From Rothia dentocariosa ATCC 17931 (lineage in GTDB: Bacteria > Actinomycetota > Actinomycetes > Actinomycetales > Micrococcaceae), in assembly GCF_000164695.2 (NCBI RefSeq), contig NC_014643.1, positions 1,922,001 to 1,986,000 on the forward strand: a stretch of 64,000 nucleotides of DNA, in the 5' to 3' direction. The notes under the pieces were generated by a model, which did no database searches, had not been told where the DNA came from, and saw only the letters and a list, made by a program, of their open reading frames with translations. The position numbers were made by a program, and so were the translations under genes. Shown one piece after another: positions 27,684 to 36,638 of the stretch (positions are counted from its first letter, which is position 1; every line of letters starts with the position of its first letter).

Positions 27684-30062
27684 TTACCCCTTGTTTCTAA
27701 ATGGGTTTTGAGAGATGCGAACCTTGCTCTCCTTGACGTCTTCTTTTTGGTCAAGACCATCATCTTCTTTTTGATCTAGCAGGATGCGGAAGAAATCTTG
27801 GTACTTTGCCGAGCCGGGGGAGAGATAGATTTTATCGATACGTGGCAGTACAGGCTCCTCATACTCGACGTACATCCACTGTTTTTCCCAATCATGACGG
27901 ATTTTCTCATCGTGAAGATGAGTAATGTACATTATCCGACATTCCTGTTCCTCTTGAAATGCAATATGTTTCACCAGGTACTGCAAGGGGAGAAGGATAA
28001 AACGGACGGCTTCAAGAATTTTCTGTTTTTCGTCTTTATTGCACTTATTGTATGAGTGATCTTCATCTGTAAATATTGATTTAAGTATGAGTGAGATAGA
28101 TTTATTGCTATTATCTTCTTCGTTAAATAAGTTTTTTTCAACATTTTCCTCTTTTATTGAAATTGATTCATAATATTTTTCCCATTTTTCTTTCGAATTT
28201 GCGTCTTCATTGTGTTCGCGATAGAAAGTGGATTTGTCTCGTTGAGCCAGAGTCCAATACCCGGTCTCAGGGTCCAGGTAAATGCACCGGTAGAGTGTAG
28301 ATTTGTCTATTAATAATCTCTTATTATCGTTCTCTGGTTTCCCTGCTTCGCCAGACTTATTAGATGGATCCGATGAGGCACCGGCTATATACTTTAGTGC
28401 GCCTGAGTGCTCGCTAAAAAACTCTTTGTTGAATACCAAGCTAACGCCTGTTGCTTCTCGACCATTCTCTTTTCCATAGAGGCGAAACTGGTTAAGACTG
28501 TCATGATTAAAAGTGAAACAACTAACGAAAGTTGCGGTATCGTTTGTATGTATGGTTTCTGGAATACCTTGCTGGTCCCAATAATCACTTAGAACTAGAC
28601 CTTCCGTTGGGTCATTGACGCCACGAATAGTATTGAGTCGGAACTTTGATGGCTTCTGCTCATTTTTCTTACATTCAAATAGTTTAAAAGCTGTTAACGC
28701 TCGACTATAGTGTGCAACCTTCGACTCAAATTCTGGGATTATCTGAAGAGACTTTAGGATTTCATCAGTATTTTTAGCTAAACTATGAAGATCTTCCCTT
28801 AGTGCCAGAGGGCAATTAAGAATTTTGAATCCGCGTTCAGACTTATAGTAGGAGAAGCCACTCGCATTATCGTACGCTTCGTGTGCTTGTTCCTCTTTTT
28901 CTTTATCTAGTGAGTAAACCTCCCCAAGACCAAGTTGTGCTTCGACATAGGCTTCAAGGCTGTGGTTGGAGTCAACTTTTAACCAGGTATCAATGGCCTT
29001 TTCCGGTTTGTTCTGGTCTTTATAGACGAATCCGAGGCTGTACTGTGCCCATGCGTAGGCTTTGGGATCGTCGCTGTGGCGAACCTTTGACCAGGCTGCG
29101 ATGGCCTGCTCCGGCTCGCCTTGGTCGTGATAGGCGACTCCGAGGCTGTACTGTGCCCATGCGTAGGCTTTGGGATCGTCGCTGTGGCGAACCTTTGACC
29201 AGGCTGCGATGGCCTGCTCCGGCTCGCCTTGGTCGTGATAGGCGACTCCGAGGCCTAGCTGTGCCCATGCGTAGGCTTGGGGATTATCGTTGTGGTGGAT
29301 GTTTGACCAGGTGGTGATGGCTTCATCCAACTTGCCTTGGTCTTTATAGGCGTTCCCGAGGCCTAGCTGTGCGCTTGCGTAGGCTTGGGGATCGTCGCTG
29401 TGGCGAACCTTTGACCAGGCTGCGATGGCTTCATCCAACTTGCCTTGGTCGTGATAGGCGTTCCCGAGGTTGCGCTGTGCTCCTGCGTAGGCTTGGGGAT
29501 TATCGTTGTGGTGGATGTTTGACCAGGTGGTGATGGCTTCATCCAACTTGCCTTGGTCGTGATAGGCGTTCCCGAGGCCTAGCTGTGCGCTTGCGTAGGC
29601 TTGGGGGTCGTCGTTGTGGTGGATGTTTGACCAGGTGGTGATGGCTTCATCCAACTTGCCTTGGTCTTTATAGGCGTTCCCGAGGCCTAGCTGTGCCCAT
29701 GCGTAGGCTTGGGGGTCGTCGTTGTGGTGGATGTTTGACCAGGTGGTGATGGCTTCATCCAACTTGCCTTGGTCTTTATAGGCGTTCCCGAGGCCTAGCT
29801 GTGCCCATGCGTAGGCTTTGGGATCGTCGCTGTGGCGAACCTTTGACCAGGCTGCGATGACCTGATCCAACTCGCCTGGGCTTTCATAGGCAAGCCCAAG
29901 GTTGAGCTGTGCCCATGCGTAGGCTTTGGGGTTGTCATCACGGGTGATGTTTGACCATACTTCGATAGCCTCAGAAATTTTACCCTCATTGTAGCGGCTT
30001 CTTCCAAGTTCAAACCGTTCTTGTGCAGTCATCTGTTCTAGAGGCTTATCCGGTGTTGCCAC
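27684..30062 (-). CDS. TPR protein with a DUF2971-like C-terminal domain
   Basis: 792 residues. Residues 30-389 are ten 36-residue TPR-like units; units 2-9 fall into two nearly identical subtypes, AAWSKVRHSDDP and TTWSNIHHNDDP. Residues 400-792 are different: FRLNTIRGVNDPTEG, FVSCFTFNHDSLNQF, GVSLVFNKEFF, EEQECRIMYI and KIYLSPGS follow the pattern of DUF2971-type domains, whose activity is unknown to me. The DNA for this part is strongly AT-rich, unlike the repeat part, so the gene looks mosaic. Start GTG, preceded by CGAGGAGAAA. A defence or stress role is only a suggestion. Confidence 0.72.
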   Translation of the reverse strand: MATPDKPLEQMTAQERFELGRSRYNEGKISEAIEVWSNITRDDNPKAYAWAQLNLGLAYESPGELDQVIAAWSKVRHSDDPKAYAWAQLGLGNAYKDQGKLDEAITTWSNIHHNDDPQAYAWAQLGLGNAYKDQGKLDEAITTWSNIHHNDDPQAYASAQLGLGNAYHDQGKLDEAITTWSNIHHNDNPQAYAGAQRNLGNAYHDQGKLDEAIAAWSKVRHSDDPQAYASAQLGLGNAYKDQGKLDEAITTWSNIHHNDNPQAYAWAQLGLGVAYHDQGEPEQAIAAWSKVRHSDDPKAYAWAQYSLGVAYHDQGEPEQAIAAWSKVRHSDDPKAYAWAQYSLGFVYKDQNKPEKAIDTWLKVDSNHSLEAYVEAQLGLGEVYSLDKEKEEQAHEAYDNASGFSYYKSERGFKILNCPLALREDLHSLAKNTDEILKSLQIIPEFESKVAHYSRALTAFKLFECKKNEQKPSKFRLNTIRGVNDPTEGLVLSDYWDQQGIPETIHTNDTATFVSCFTFNHDSLNQFRLYGKENGREATGVSLVFNKEFFSEHSGALKYIAGASSDPSNKSGEAGKPENDNKRLLIDKSTLYRCIYLDPETGYWTLAQRDKSTFYREHNEDANSKEKWEKYYESISIKEENVEKNLFNEEDNSNKSISLILKSIFTDEDHSYNKCNKDEKQKILEAVRFILLPLQYLVKHIAFQEEQECRIMYITHLHDEKIRHDWEKQWMYVEYEEPVLPRIDKIYLSPGSAKYQDFFRILLDQKEDDGLDQKEDVKESKVRISQNPFRNKG
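29004..29867 (-). repeat. Eight tandem 108-bp repeats inside the large TPR gene
   Basis: Eight nearly identical 108-base units code for repeats 2-9 of the TPR protein. For example CCCATGCGTAGGC recurs at 29050 and 29158. The low number of silent differences implies recent expansion or gene conversion. Confidence 0.85.
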
Positions 30063-30127
30063 GTTTTTCTCCTCGGGGTTAGTGAGATAAAACTTATGTG
30101 TTACCTAAAATCTCACTTTTAAAGGTA

Positions 30128-30160
30128 GCAGTGTTGCCTCTTATGCAGAGGTAACACTGC
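30128..30160 (-). terminator. Terminator after parC
   Basis: GCAGTGTTGCCTCT pairs with AGAGGTAACACTGC around a 5-base loop, with one mismatch, downstream of the parC stop. Confidence 0.8.
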
Positions 30161-30213
30161 ATTATTCCCCACAAAAGAATAAAAAATAACAATAGTGGCA
30201 TGTCAGCACAAAG

Positions 30214-32742
30214 CTAGAACAACTTTTCCCCGTCAGACGCCATTTTTGCTTGCTCAGTGATAGCCGCATAGTTAGGGCCTACCGCGCCGATCGCCTGGGT
30301 AAGGGGCACACCTGAGCCGTCACGTGAACCGTGCTCGGTCGGCAGGGAACGCGCCACACCGCCCGGCGTGCCAGCCTTTGCGGGGCCAACGCCAACCCAC
30401 GCCAGTGCCAGCTTCGACTCTCCCGTTAAGAAACGATGCGCCCGCACGCCACCAGTCGCGCGGCCTTTCTGCGGGTACTCCGCTAGGGGAGTGACCTTCG
30501 CACTCGCCATACCGTCCTGCCCGTTCGTAACGGTCACAACTTCGGCGGCAGAACCCGGGGCGGTCACGCCGAGTGCAATTACCGCATCCTGCGCGCCCAG
30601 CTTAATACCGGCGATACCGCCGCCCGCGCGGCCTTGTGGACGAACCTTAGCCGCATCGAAGGTCAGAAGTTTCGCCTCCTGGGTGACTAACGTTAGGGCA
30701 TTATCGTCGGAAGAGCACACGGTTGCGGCAATGACCGTATCCTTCGGCTTGAGCTTGATAACGTCCCACTCCGTCTGGTTCAGCGGATACTCCGGGTTCA
30801 CGCGCTTAATCACGCCGTTCGCCGTTGCCAGCGCAAGTACCTCATTCAACGGCACAAGCCCCACCAGCTTCTCACCCTTTGCCAAGGCAACAACCTCGGT
30901 AGCTTTGACGCCCGTAGTCAATACAGGAGTTCCCGAAGAATCATCGAACACCACCAAATCCATGACCGAAAGGCGCACCATGCGACCTGTAGAGGTCACC
31001 GCACCAATCTCGCCCCGCGCCGTCGTGGGAACAATAGAGGTGAAGACGTCATGTTTAATGCGTTTGCCCGGATCAACTAGAGCCTCACGCATTGGTTTAC
31101 CCACCGTGCGCCCCAGTATGCCGGAAGCTGTCAGCAGCACCCAACAGGGCTCATCGGCAATTTCAAGCGCCAACCCGAGGCTCTTCTTCGCCTTTGAGGC
31201 CCCGTTTGAGACAGCCTCAATCGCAGACTGCATATCGTCTTTCGTCTTCAAAACGGTACGGCGATCGTTACCGTACTTCTCGGCAACCTCGGCAAGCTCG
31301 TCAGATACCAGCTCACGCAGCGCAGAATCGGAACCCAAAATACGTTCCAGCTCAGCGATCTCCTGGCGTAACTTATCACGCTCAGCCTCAAGCTCAATGC
31401 GGGAATACTTTGTAAGCTGGCGCAGACGCAACTCAAGAATATAGTTCGCCTGAACCTCCGTCAGATCGAAGACCGCCATCAACTTCTCACGAGCCTGCGC
31501 GGTTTCATCCGAAGACCGAATAATCTCAATAACTTCGTCAATATCGACAATGGCAATCAACAGACCATCCACCAAATGCAGACGGTCCTTATGCTTACCC
31601 AGACGGAATTCGGTGCGGCGGCGCACCACCGACAGACGATGATCAATATACACCCGCAGAAGATCAAGCAGTCCCAAGGTCTGCGGTTGACCATTCACCA
31701 GCGCCACATTATTAATGCCGAAAGAATCCTCCAACGGCGTGTGCTTATACAGCGAGGCCAGCACAGCCTGCGGATTAAAACCGTTCTTAATTTCAATAAC
31801 AAGGCGCAGCCCGTGTTTGCGGTCGGTCAAATCGACCACATCAGAAATACCGGTCAGTTTCTTGGCGTTAACGCCGTCCTTGATCTTTTCAATAACCTTT
31901 TCGGGGCCCACCATATACGGCAGTTCAGTCACCACAATGCCCTGTTTACGGGGGGTCACCTGCTCAATAGAGACCTTGGCACGGGTCTTGAATGTGCCGC
32001 GCCCGCTTTCGTAGGCATCCTTAATGCCGCTCAATCCGACAATCGTGCCGCCGCTGGGCAGATCGGGGCCGGGAATGAACTTCATAATCTCTTTGAGCGT
32101 GGCATCAGGATGCGCAATCAAATGTCGCGTACCCGCAATAACCTCGCGCAGGTTATGCGGAGCCATGTTCGTTGCCATACCCACCGCGATGCCGGTTGTA
32201 CCATTGACCAATAGGTTAGGGAACGCTGCTGGCAGCACGCCCGGCTGCATGAACTGGTTATCGTAGTTCGGCACAAAATCAACAACGTCTTCGTCAAGAT
32301 CCGCAGTCAGCGCCGTCGCTGCGGGAGCCATGCGTGCCTCCGTATAGCGGGCAGCCGCCGGGCCGTCGTCTAGCGAACCAAAGTTACCGTGCCCATCCAC
32401 CAATGGCAGGCGCATCGCAAAAGACTGCGCCAAACGCACCATCGCATCGTAAATAGCGGCATCACCGTGCGGGTGCAGCTTACCCATGACCTCGCCGGTC
32501 ACGCGGGCGCTCTTCACATGCCCCTTATCCGGGCGCAGCCCCATCTGCTGCATCATGTAGAGGATGCGCCGCTGCACCGGTTTCAGCCCGTCACGCGCAT
32601 CCGGCAGAGCACGCGAATAAATAACCGAGTAGGAGTACTCCAAAAAGCTGGATTCCATCTCGGCAGAGACATCAATATCGACAATATTTTCGACAATATC
32701 AACCGGGTAATCTTCAACGGCGGACTTGCTGCGGCGTGCCAT
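30214..32742 (-). CDS. parC: DNA topoisomerase IV subunit A (ParC)
   Basis: DNA-cleaving subunit of topoisomerase IV, 842 residues. The active-site Tyr lies in AARYTEARM, and the quinolone-contact helix reads HPHGDAAIYDAMVRLAQ. A leucine-zipper-like coiled coil near residues 400-470 and a C-terminal beta-pinwheel with recurring GG motifs follow. The position equivalent to GyrA Ser83 is Ala, as in mycobacterial GyrA. I choose the ATG at 32742 because AAGGAGAGAA precedes it; the ORF extends to 32775 without a ribosome site. Works with parE, encoded elsewhere in the window on the opposite strand. Confidence 0.92.
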   Translation of the reverse strand: MARRSKSAVEDYPVDIVENIVDIDVSAEMESSFLEYSYSVIYSRALPDARDGLKPVQRRILYMMQQMGLRPDKGHVKSARVTGEVMGKLHPHGDAAIYDAMVRLAQSFAMRLPLVDGHGNFGSLDDGPAAARYTEARMAPAATALTADLDEDVVDFVPNYDNQFMQPGVLPAAFPNLLVNGTTGIAVGMATNMAPHNLREVIAGTRHLIAHPDATLKEIMKFIPGPDLPSGGTIVGLSGIKDAYESGRGTFKTRAKVSIEQVTPRKQGIVVTELPYMVGPEKVIEKIKDGVNAKKLTGISDVVDLTDRKHGLRLVIEIKNGFNPQAVLASLYKHTPLEDSFGINNVALVNGQPQTLGLLDLLRVYIDHRLSVVRRRTEFRLGKHKDRLHLVDGLLIAIVDIDEVIEIIRSSDETAQAREKLMAVFDLTEVQANYILELRLRQLTKYSRIELEAERDKLRQEIAELERILGSDSALRELVSDELAEVAEKYGNDRRTVLKTKDDMQSAIEAVSNGASKAKKSLGLALEIADEPCWVLLTASGILGRTVGKPMREALVDPGKRIKHDVFTSIVPTTARGEIGAVTSTGRMVRLSVMDLVVFDDSSGTPVLTTGVKATEVVALAKGEKLVGLVPLNEVLALATANGVIKRVNPEYPLNQTEWDVIKLKPKDTVIAATVCSSDDNALTLVTQEAKLLTFDAAKVRPQGRAGGGIAGIKLGAQDAVIALGVTAPGSAAEVVTVTNGQDGMASAKVTPLAEYPQKGRATGGVRAHRFLTGESKLALAWVGVGPAKAGTPGGVARSLPTEHGSRDGSGVPLTQAIGAVGPNYAAITEQAKMASDGEKLF

Positions 32743-32955
32743 TTCTCTCCTTGAGGCGCACAATAATGCACCCAATGTGGGGTGGGCGTATTCGTAATTC
32801 TATTCTACAGGTAGCGCAGAAAAATCCGCCCAAATGCCCGTCAAAGTAGCACAGGCGGCATGTAAAGCACTAAGGTATAAACTACGGTGTCTGACAACGG
32901 CACTACACATGCGCACACGAATCTGCCTTATTACCTATGACCCTAAGGAGTCTTC

Positions 32956-33552
32956 ATGACAGCGACCGCATATGATCCGCGGGAAAAGCTCACGGCCGAT
33001 ATCGAGCGTGCAGGTTTCTACCCAGATCTAGTGCGTGACATTGTTGATGAAGCCCTTGCCGGTTTAGAACCAGAATCCCATTTTGTGCAGGTTGAAACGC
33101 ATTTCAGCCATAATAATTTGCATCGCCATATCACGGTTTTAGTTGTTAGTGGATCTTTGTTGATTCTGGCCCATTTAGACGACCAACATCTTGAAGAAGA
33201 AGGGCAGCAGACCGTAGCGCATGTGGGCGTTGAAGCGGTTAAGCTGAGTTCTTTGCGCGCCGTCACTATTAGTTACGGGTACGATAATCCGCAGGCATAT
33301 AAGCCCGGAACGGTCCCCACCGAACTTTCGATGCAGATAGCATGGACGGGTTCGCTGCACCTGGAACTGGCACCCGCTACCTGCCCCGATCCGCACTGCA
33401 CCGCAGATCACGGGTATAGTGGTGACGCCAGCCGAGAAGATTTAGCATTGCGCGTCTCGGCAACAGCGGACGGTCCCGAAGCTATCCTTCAAGCGCAGCA
33501 GTTCGCCCGCGCCCTACACCGCGCACATATTCAGGTAAGCGAAAGCCGCTGA
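32956..33552 (+). CDS. DUF5998 family protein
   Basis: 198-residue cytoplasmic protein of an actinobacterial family, conserved next to an alkaline-phosphatase-type gene as here. Recognisable parts are ADIERAGFYPDLVRDIVDEALAG and the central HRHITVLVVSGSLLILAHLDD. Two Cys/His in CPDPHCTADHG near the C-terminus may bind metal. AAGGAGTCTTC precedes the ATG. Function unknown. Confidence 0.8.
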   Translation: MTATAYDPREKLTADIERAGFYPDLVRDIVDEALAGLEPESHFVQVETHFSHNNLHRHITVLVVSGSLLILAHLDDQHLEEEGQQTVAHVGVEAVKLSSLRAVTISYGYDNPQAYKPGTVPTELSMQIAWTGSLHLELAPATCPDPHCTADHGYSGDASREDLALRVSATADGPEAILQAQQFARALHRAHIQVSESR

Positions 33553-33553
33553 T

Positions 33554-34798
33554 ATGTCTGAATACCTCGATTACGCTGGAAACCCGGTGCCCCCGCCACC
33601 CGCCTATGGAAGTAACAGCGTGGCAGATGTTTTCGAATCGGCAGCATCATTGGTAGCGCAGAGAAGCTTACCGCGTGCTCAGCATCCGTTGGATGATGAA
33701 CCAGGTTTCAGCCTGGACGCAGACCCGCTCAACCTGGCACAACGACTAACTGAAGTTGGGGCTGACCCAAACGGATTCCGTAATATCTGCCTGATCATGG
33801 TCGATGGTCTGGGAGAACAACTGCTGCAAAGCTACGGATCTTATGCGCCTTATCTAAAAAAAACAGTCTCTTTAGGGGCATTGGATGCTGCATTCCCCAC
33901 CACGACTGCAGCTTCGCTAGGCTCGTTGGGCACCGCCTCCGCGCCGGGGGCTCATGGGATTGCTGGCTACGAGGTTCGCAACCCCACGACGAATACCGTG
34001 ATGAACCATCTTTCGGGGTGGGATAAGAACGTTGATCCGCACGCCTGGCAACCCCTGCCCACCGTTTTCGAGCGGTACTGTACCGATAGGCGCGTGGTGA
34101 CGATTTCACTGGAGAAATACCGGGGGAGCGGGCTCACCGAAGCAAACTTGCGCGGTGGCGAGTTTGTGGGCGCAGCCGACTATAACGCTCGTATCACTTA
34201 TGCCTGCGAACTTCTGGCCTCGCGCACACCGACCTTGATATACCTTTACTGGGGAGAGCTTGACCAAGCGGGGCATCGCTACGGTGCGGGAAGTGACGAA
34301 TGGCTTGAACAACTTGAAGAACTTAATCTGGCATTGCGTCGCCTTGCCGAACGTTCCCCGGCGTGGGCTGGTATTTTCCTCACGGCCGATCACGGCATGG
34401 TAAATGTTCCGCAGGAAAACCGCATCGACTATTCGGCGACCAAAGAACTTCTGGAAAATGTTGCTATGACGGCGGGGGAACCGCGAGTAGTACAGCTCTA
34501 TCTGCACGATACTTCACCGGATGCCCGTCGCCAGAGCGCACAATGTTGGGTTCGGCACTGGGGCGAGCACGCTTGGGTGCTAGACTCGCATGACCTGTAT
34601 GAGCGGGGCTACTACGGCACGGTAATTCGTGATGCAGCGCGAGAACGAATTGGCGATCTGATCGTTTGCGCTCGTGATAATTATGCGCTCTACGATATGC
34701 GCCGCCAGAAGGAACGCGCCCTTGCCATGGTGGGGCAGCATGGCTCGCTGACCGATGCGGAGCGTCTTATTCCTCTGCGGTATCTGCCGACCTCCTAA
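33554..34798 (+). CDS. Alkaline phosphatase family phosphodiesterase
   Basis: 414-residue metal-dependent enzyme of the nucleotide pyrophosphatase/phosphodiesterase group. Metal-site residues are visible in IMVDGLGE near the N-terminus, FPTTTAASLGSLGT with the nucleophile Thr, ELDQAGHRYG and TADHGMVN. The start codon lies one base after the DUF5998 stop, so the pair is one transcript. No signal peptide, so it acts in the cytoplasm. The substrate is unknown. Confidence 0.88.
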   Translation: MSEYLDYAGNPVPPPPAYGSNSVADVFESAASLVAQRSLPRAQHPLDDEPGFSLDADPLNLAQRLTEVGADPNGFRNICLIMVDGLGEQLLQSYGSYAPYLKKTVSLGALDAAFPTTTAASLGSLGTASAPGAHGIAGYEVRNPTTNTVMNHLSGWDKNVDPHAWQPLPTVFERYCTDRRVVTISLEKYRGSGLTEANLRGGEFVGAADYNARITYACELLASRTPTLIYLYWGELDQAGHRYGAGSDEWLEQLEELNLALRRLAERSPAWAGIFLTADHGMVNVPQENRIDYSATKELLENVAMTAGEPRVVQLYLHDTSPDARRQSAQCWVRHWGEHAWVLDSHDLYERGYYGTVIRDAARERIGDLIVCARDNYALYDMRRQKERALAMVGQHGSLTDAERLIPLRYLPTS

Positions 34799-34857
34799 CG
34801 TCAAGGACGACAGGCTAAATTGTCTGTATCTTCAGGAATCCTAGTAAGAAATTACTA

Positions 34858-35931
34858 CTATTTACGCCCGCCGAAAAGGATATCATCCCATGCAGGAATG
34901 CTTCGGCGCTGCTTCTTCGAAGAACTGGTCTTGTTCCCATCACGATTGTTTTGGTGATGCTCGCCCTTGGGCTCCGGAGTGTGATGAGCATGCTCGGGCT
35001 TTGAAGCCACAGAGTCGTCGTTGTCATGCTCATCAACGGGTTCAACTGACTGCGGGGTATCCGGCTCAGGCTCATACACTTCCGGCTCTTCCACCACGGG
35101 AGTAACCGGGCGTACCGAGCGGGCGCGTTCGAGAAGCTCATTGAGTTTACGTTCGTCACGGCTTTCGCCCTTCAAAGAAGAGGTAGGCGCATTAACGTGT
35201 ACCGGAGTCGTATGAGTAGTCACAAGCCGCTGCTGCACCGGGGCGGTTGCCTCAGGATGTTCTTCGTGCTCTTCATCTTCGCCATCCAAAGAAGTTTTCT
35301 TAGCCGCAGCTGCCACCGCAGCCGGGCTTCCCATCAGGAAGTATGCTGCCTCATTTGATGCGTACAGCCCTTGATTAGCCGGGTTGTAAGTCCAACGAGC
35401 GGGGAACCGTACCTTTTCAGGCAGGTGGGAGCGTGCCTCATCGGAGAGCGCAAAGTCGGCTTCGACTCGCCACTGCCCGTTTTCTTTCTGCCGAGTTTCC
35501 CAATCCTGGGTGGCATCCTCAAAACCGTGCTGGTGCGCAATCTCGGCGATACGAGCCGCAAGGGTGACAGGAATTTGCCCTATGCCAGAGGCTGAATCAC
35601 GCCGTCCCACTTTCACGTTTTGAGCGGCGCGAATAATGTGCGAGCGCTCCGCCACGATAGGCCACTCGTACCTGCGCACGCGTTCCGGTTCCCAACCGGA
35701 TTCTTCAGCAATTTCTTCTACGCTTGCACCCTGTCGGAAGCGAGTTTGAATATCACGCGGACCGAAAGACCCCTTAGTACCTCGCCCGCGAAGCGGCTGG
35801 ATGCGTCGTGCCTTAGTGATGCTTGTGCGCAGATTCGCGTCAATTGGAAGGAGAAACCTAGTGCCGTCAGCAGACTCAAGCACCAGATTTTCACCGTCAT
35901 CATGTACGCCAATCAGACGCAATTCAAGCAT
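34858..35931 (-). CDS. sepH: Septation protein SepH
   Basis: Regulator of FtsZ ring assembly in Actinobacteria. The conserved N-terminal domain (DUF3071) begins MLELRLIGVHDDGENLVLES and contains a helix-turn-helix-like part RFRQGASVEEIAEESGWEPERV. The C-terminal half is disordered, Pro/Glu/His-rich. I take the ATG at 35931 because TTGGAGG lies five bases upstream, inside the earlier ATG frame at 35949. It starts back to back with the DUF4193 gene across a 341-base region. Confidence 0.9.
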   Translation of the reverse strand: MLELRLIGVHDDGENLVLESADGTRFLLPIDANLRTSITKARRIQPLRGRGTKGSFGPRDIQTRFRQGASVEEIAEESGWEPERVRRYEWPIVAERSHIIRAAQNVKVGRRDSASGIGQIPVTLAARIAEIAHQHGFEDATQDWETRQKENGQWRVEADFALSDEARSHLPEKVRFPARWTYNPANQGLYASNEAAYFLMGSPAAVAAAAKKTSLDGEDEEHEEHPEATAPVQQRLVTTHTTPVHVNAPTSSLKGESRDERKLNELLERARSVRPVTPVVEEPEVYEPEPDTPQSVEPVDEHDNDDSVASKPEHAHHTPEPKGEHHQNNRDGNKTSSSKKQRRSIPAWDDILFGGRK

Positions 35932-36272
35932 AAGAACCTCCAAATTCATGGGTGGGGCAACACCACAACCATGCCGTTATGCCGGTTTAAAAACATAAAG
36001 TTACCTACCAAGGGTACCGTGAGAGCCGTAAAAAACGGTAGTAAAACCCCCAAAACATCGTGAAAAAATCCTAAATTGATATCTTCCAAGAGGCCTTTAT
36101 GACGGCTAAAAGTTCACTAACTGCGTCCCGATTAGACAAAATGGGTATCAATAGTGAACAATACCTGCATGCCGCCGTCGCATAACACGCCGATATGTGA
36201 TGGGGTACTACCTATTTAGACCACCGTGGGCGGTAGGATTTCAGCCCACCAAAAACGACGGAGCGTGATAGT
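35932..36272. other. 341-base divergent intergenic region, sepH / DUF4193
   Basis: Promoters for both divergent genes must lie here. I see an inverted repeat GTTCACTA (36112-36119) / TAGTGAAC (36152-36159) and a short CCGT-AAAAA-ACGG hairpin at 36028-36040. It also holds a possible 28-codon ORF listed separately. No other feature is evident. Confidence 0.45.
36099..36185 (+). CDS. Possible 28-residue small protein
   Basis: ATG at 36099 runs to TAA at 36183-36185, with AAGAGG five bases upstream, a good ribosome site. The product is polar, beginning MTAKSSLTASRLDKMGINSE. It is not recognised. Conservation is needed before accepting it; spurious short ORFs with a ribosome-like hexamer occur by chance. 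Confidence 0.25.
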   Translation: MTAKSSLTASRLDKMGINSEQYLHAAVA

Positions 36273-36572
36273 TTGGCAACTGATTACGATGCACCCCGCA
36301 AGCAGGATGACGAACAGAACGAAGAATCCTACGAAGAGCTGAACGCGCACCGTTCGGAGATGCAGTCCGGGGCGGTGGATGAGGATGAGAATACTGCGGC
36401 AGAAAGTTTTGAGCTGCCCGGTGCAGATCTCTCCAATGAAGAGCTCAACGTAGTGGTTCTGCCCGCACAGGAAGACGAATTCACCTGCGCATCCTGCTTC
36501 CTGGTTCGTCACCGCTCGCAGATTGCGCGTGAAGAAGACGGTCTGTTGTACTGCGTAGAATGCGAAGGATAA
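36273..36572 (+). CDS. DUF4193 family zinc-ribbon protein
   Basis: 99-residue actinobacterial protein. The N-terminal half is acidic and disordered; the C-terminal part has CASCFLVRHRSQ and YCVECEG, a CxxC...CxxC zinc ribbon. The start is TTG at 36273, with CGGAG about ten bases upstream. It is located next to sepH and opposite DUF3093 and dut in the usual actinobacterial order. Function unknown. Confidence 0.85.
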   Translation: MATDYDAPRKQDDEQNEESYEELNAHRSEMQSGAVDEDENTAAESFELPGADLSNEELNVVVLPAQEDEFTCASCFLVRHRSQIAREEDGLLYCVECEG

Positions 36573-36592
36573 GAAGCTAAACCATACGACTC

Positions 36593-36624
36593 AAGGGCGG
36601 TTTCCTTAGGGAGACCGCCCTTTT
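36593..36624 (+). terminator. Terminator after the DUF4193 gene
   Basis: AAGGGCGGTTTCC pairs with GGGAGACCGCCCTT, followed by TTTT. It lies between convergent genes. Confidence 0.85.
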
Positions 36625-36638
36625 AGCTGCAAAGAAAA

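Noticed and set aside
28883..29317. Plus-strand frame of 144 codons over the TPR repeats
   Set aside because: It is antisense to the 108-bp repeats; its own repetition is a by-product of the tandem units and there is no ribosome site.
30368..31444. Plus-strand frame of 358 codons inside parC
   Set aside because: Low-complexity Ser/Thr/Ala/Pro translation typical of a shadow frame opposite a strongly coding gene.
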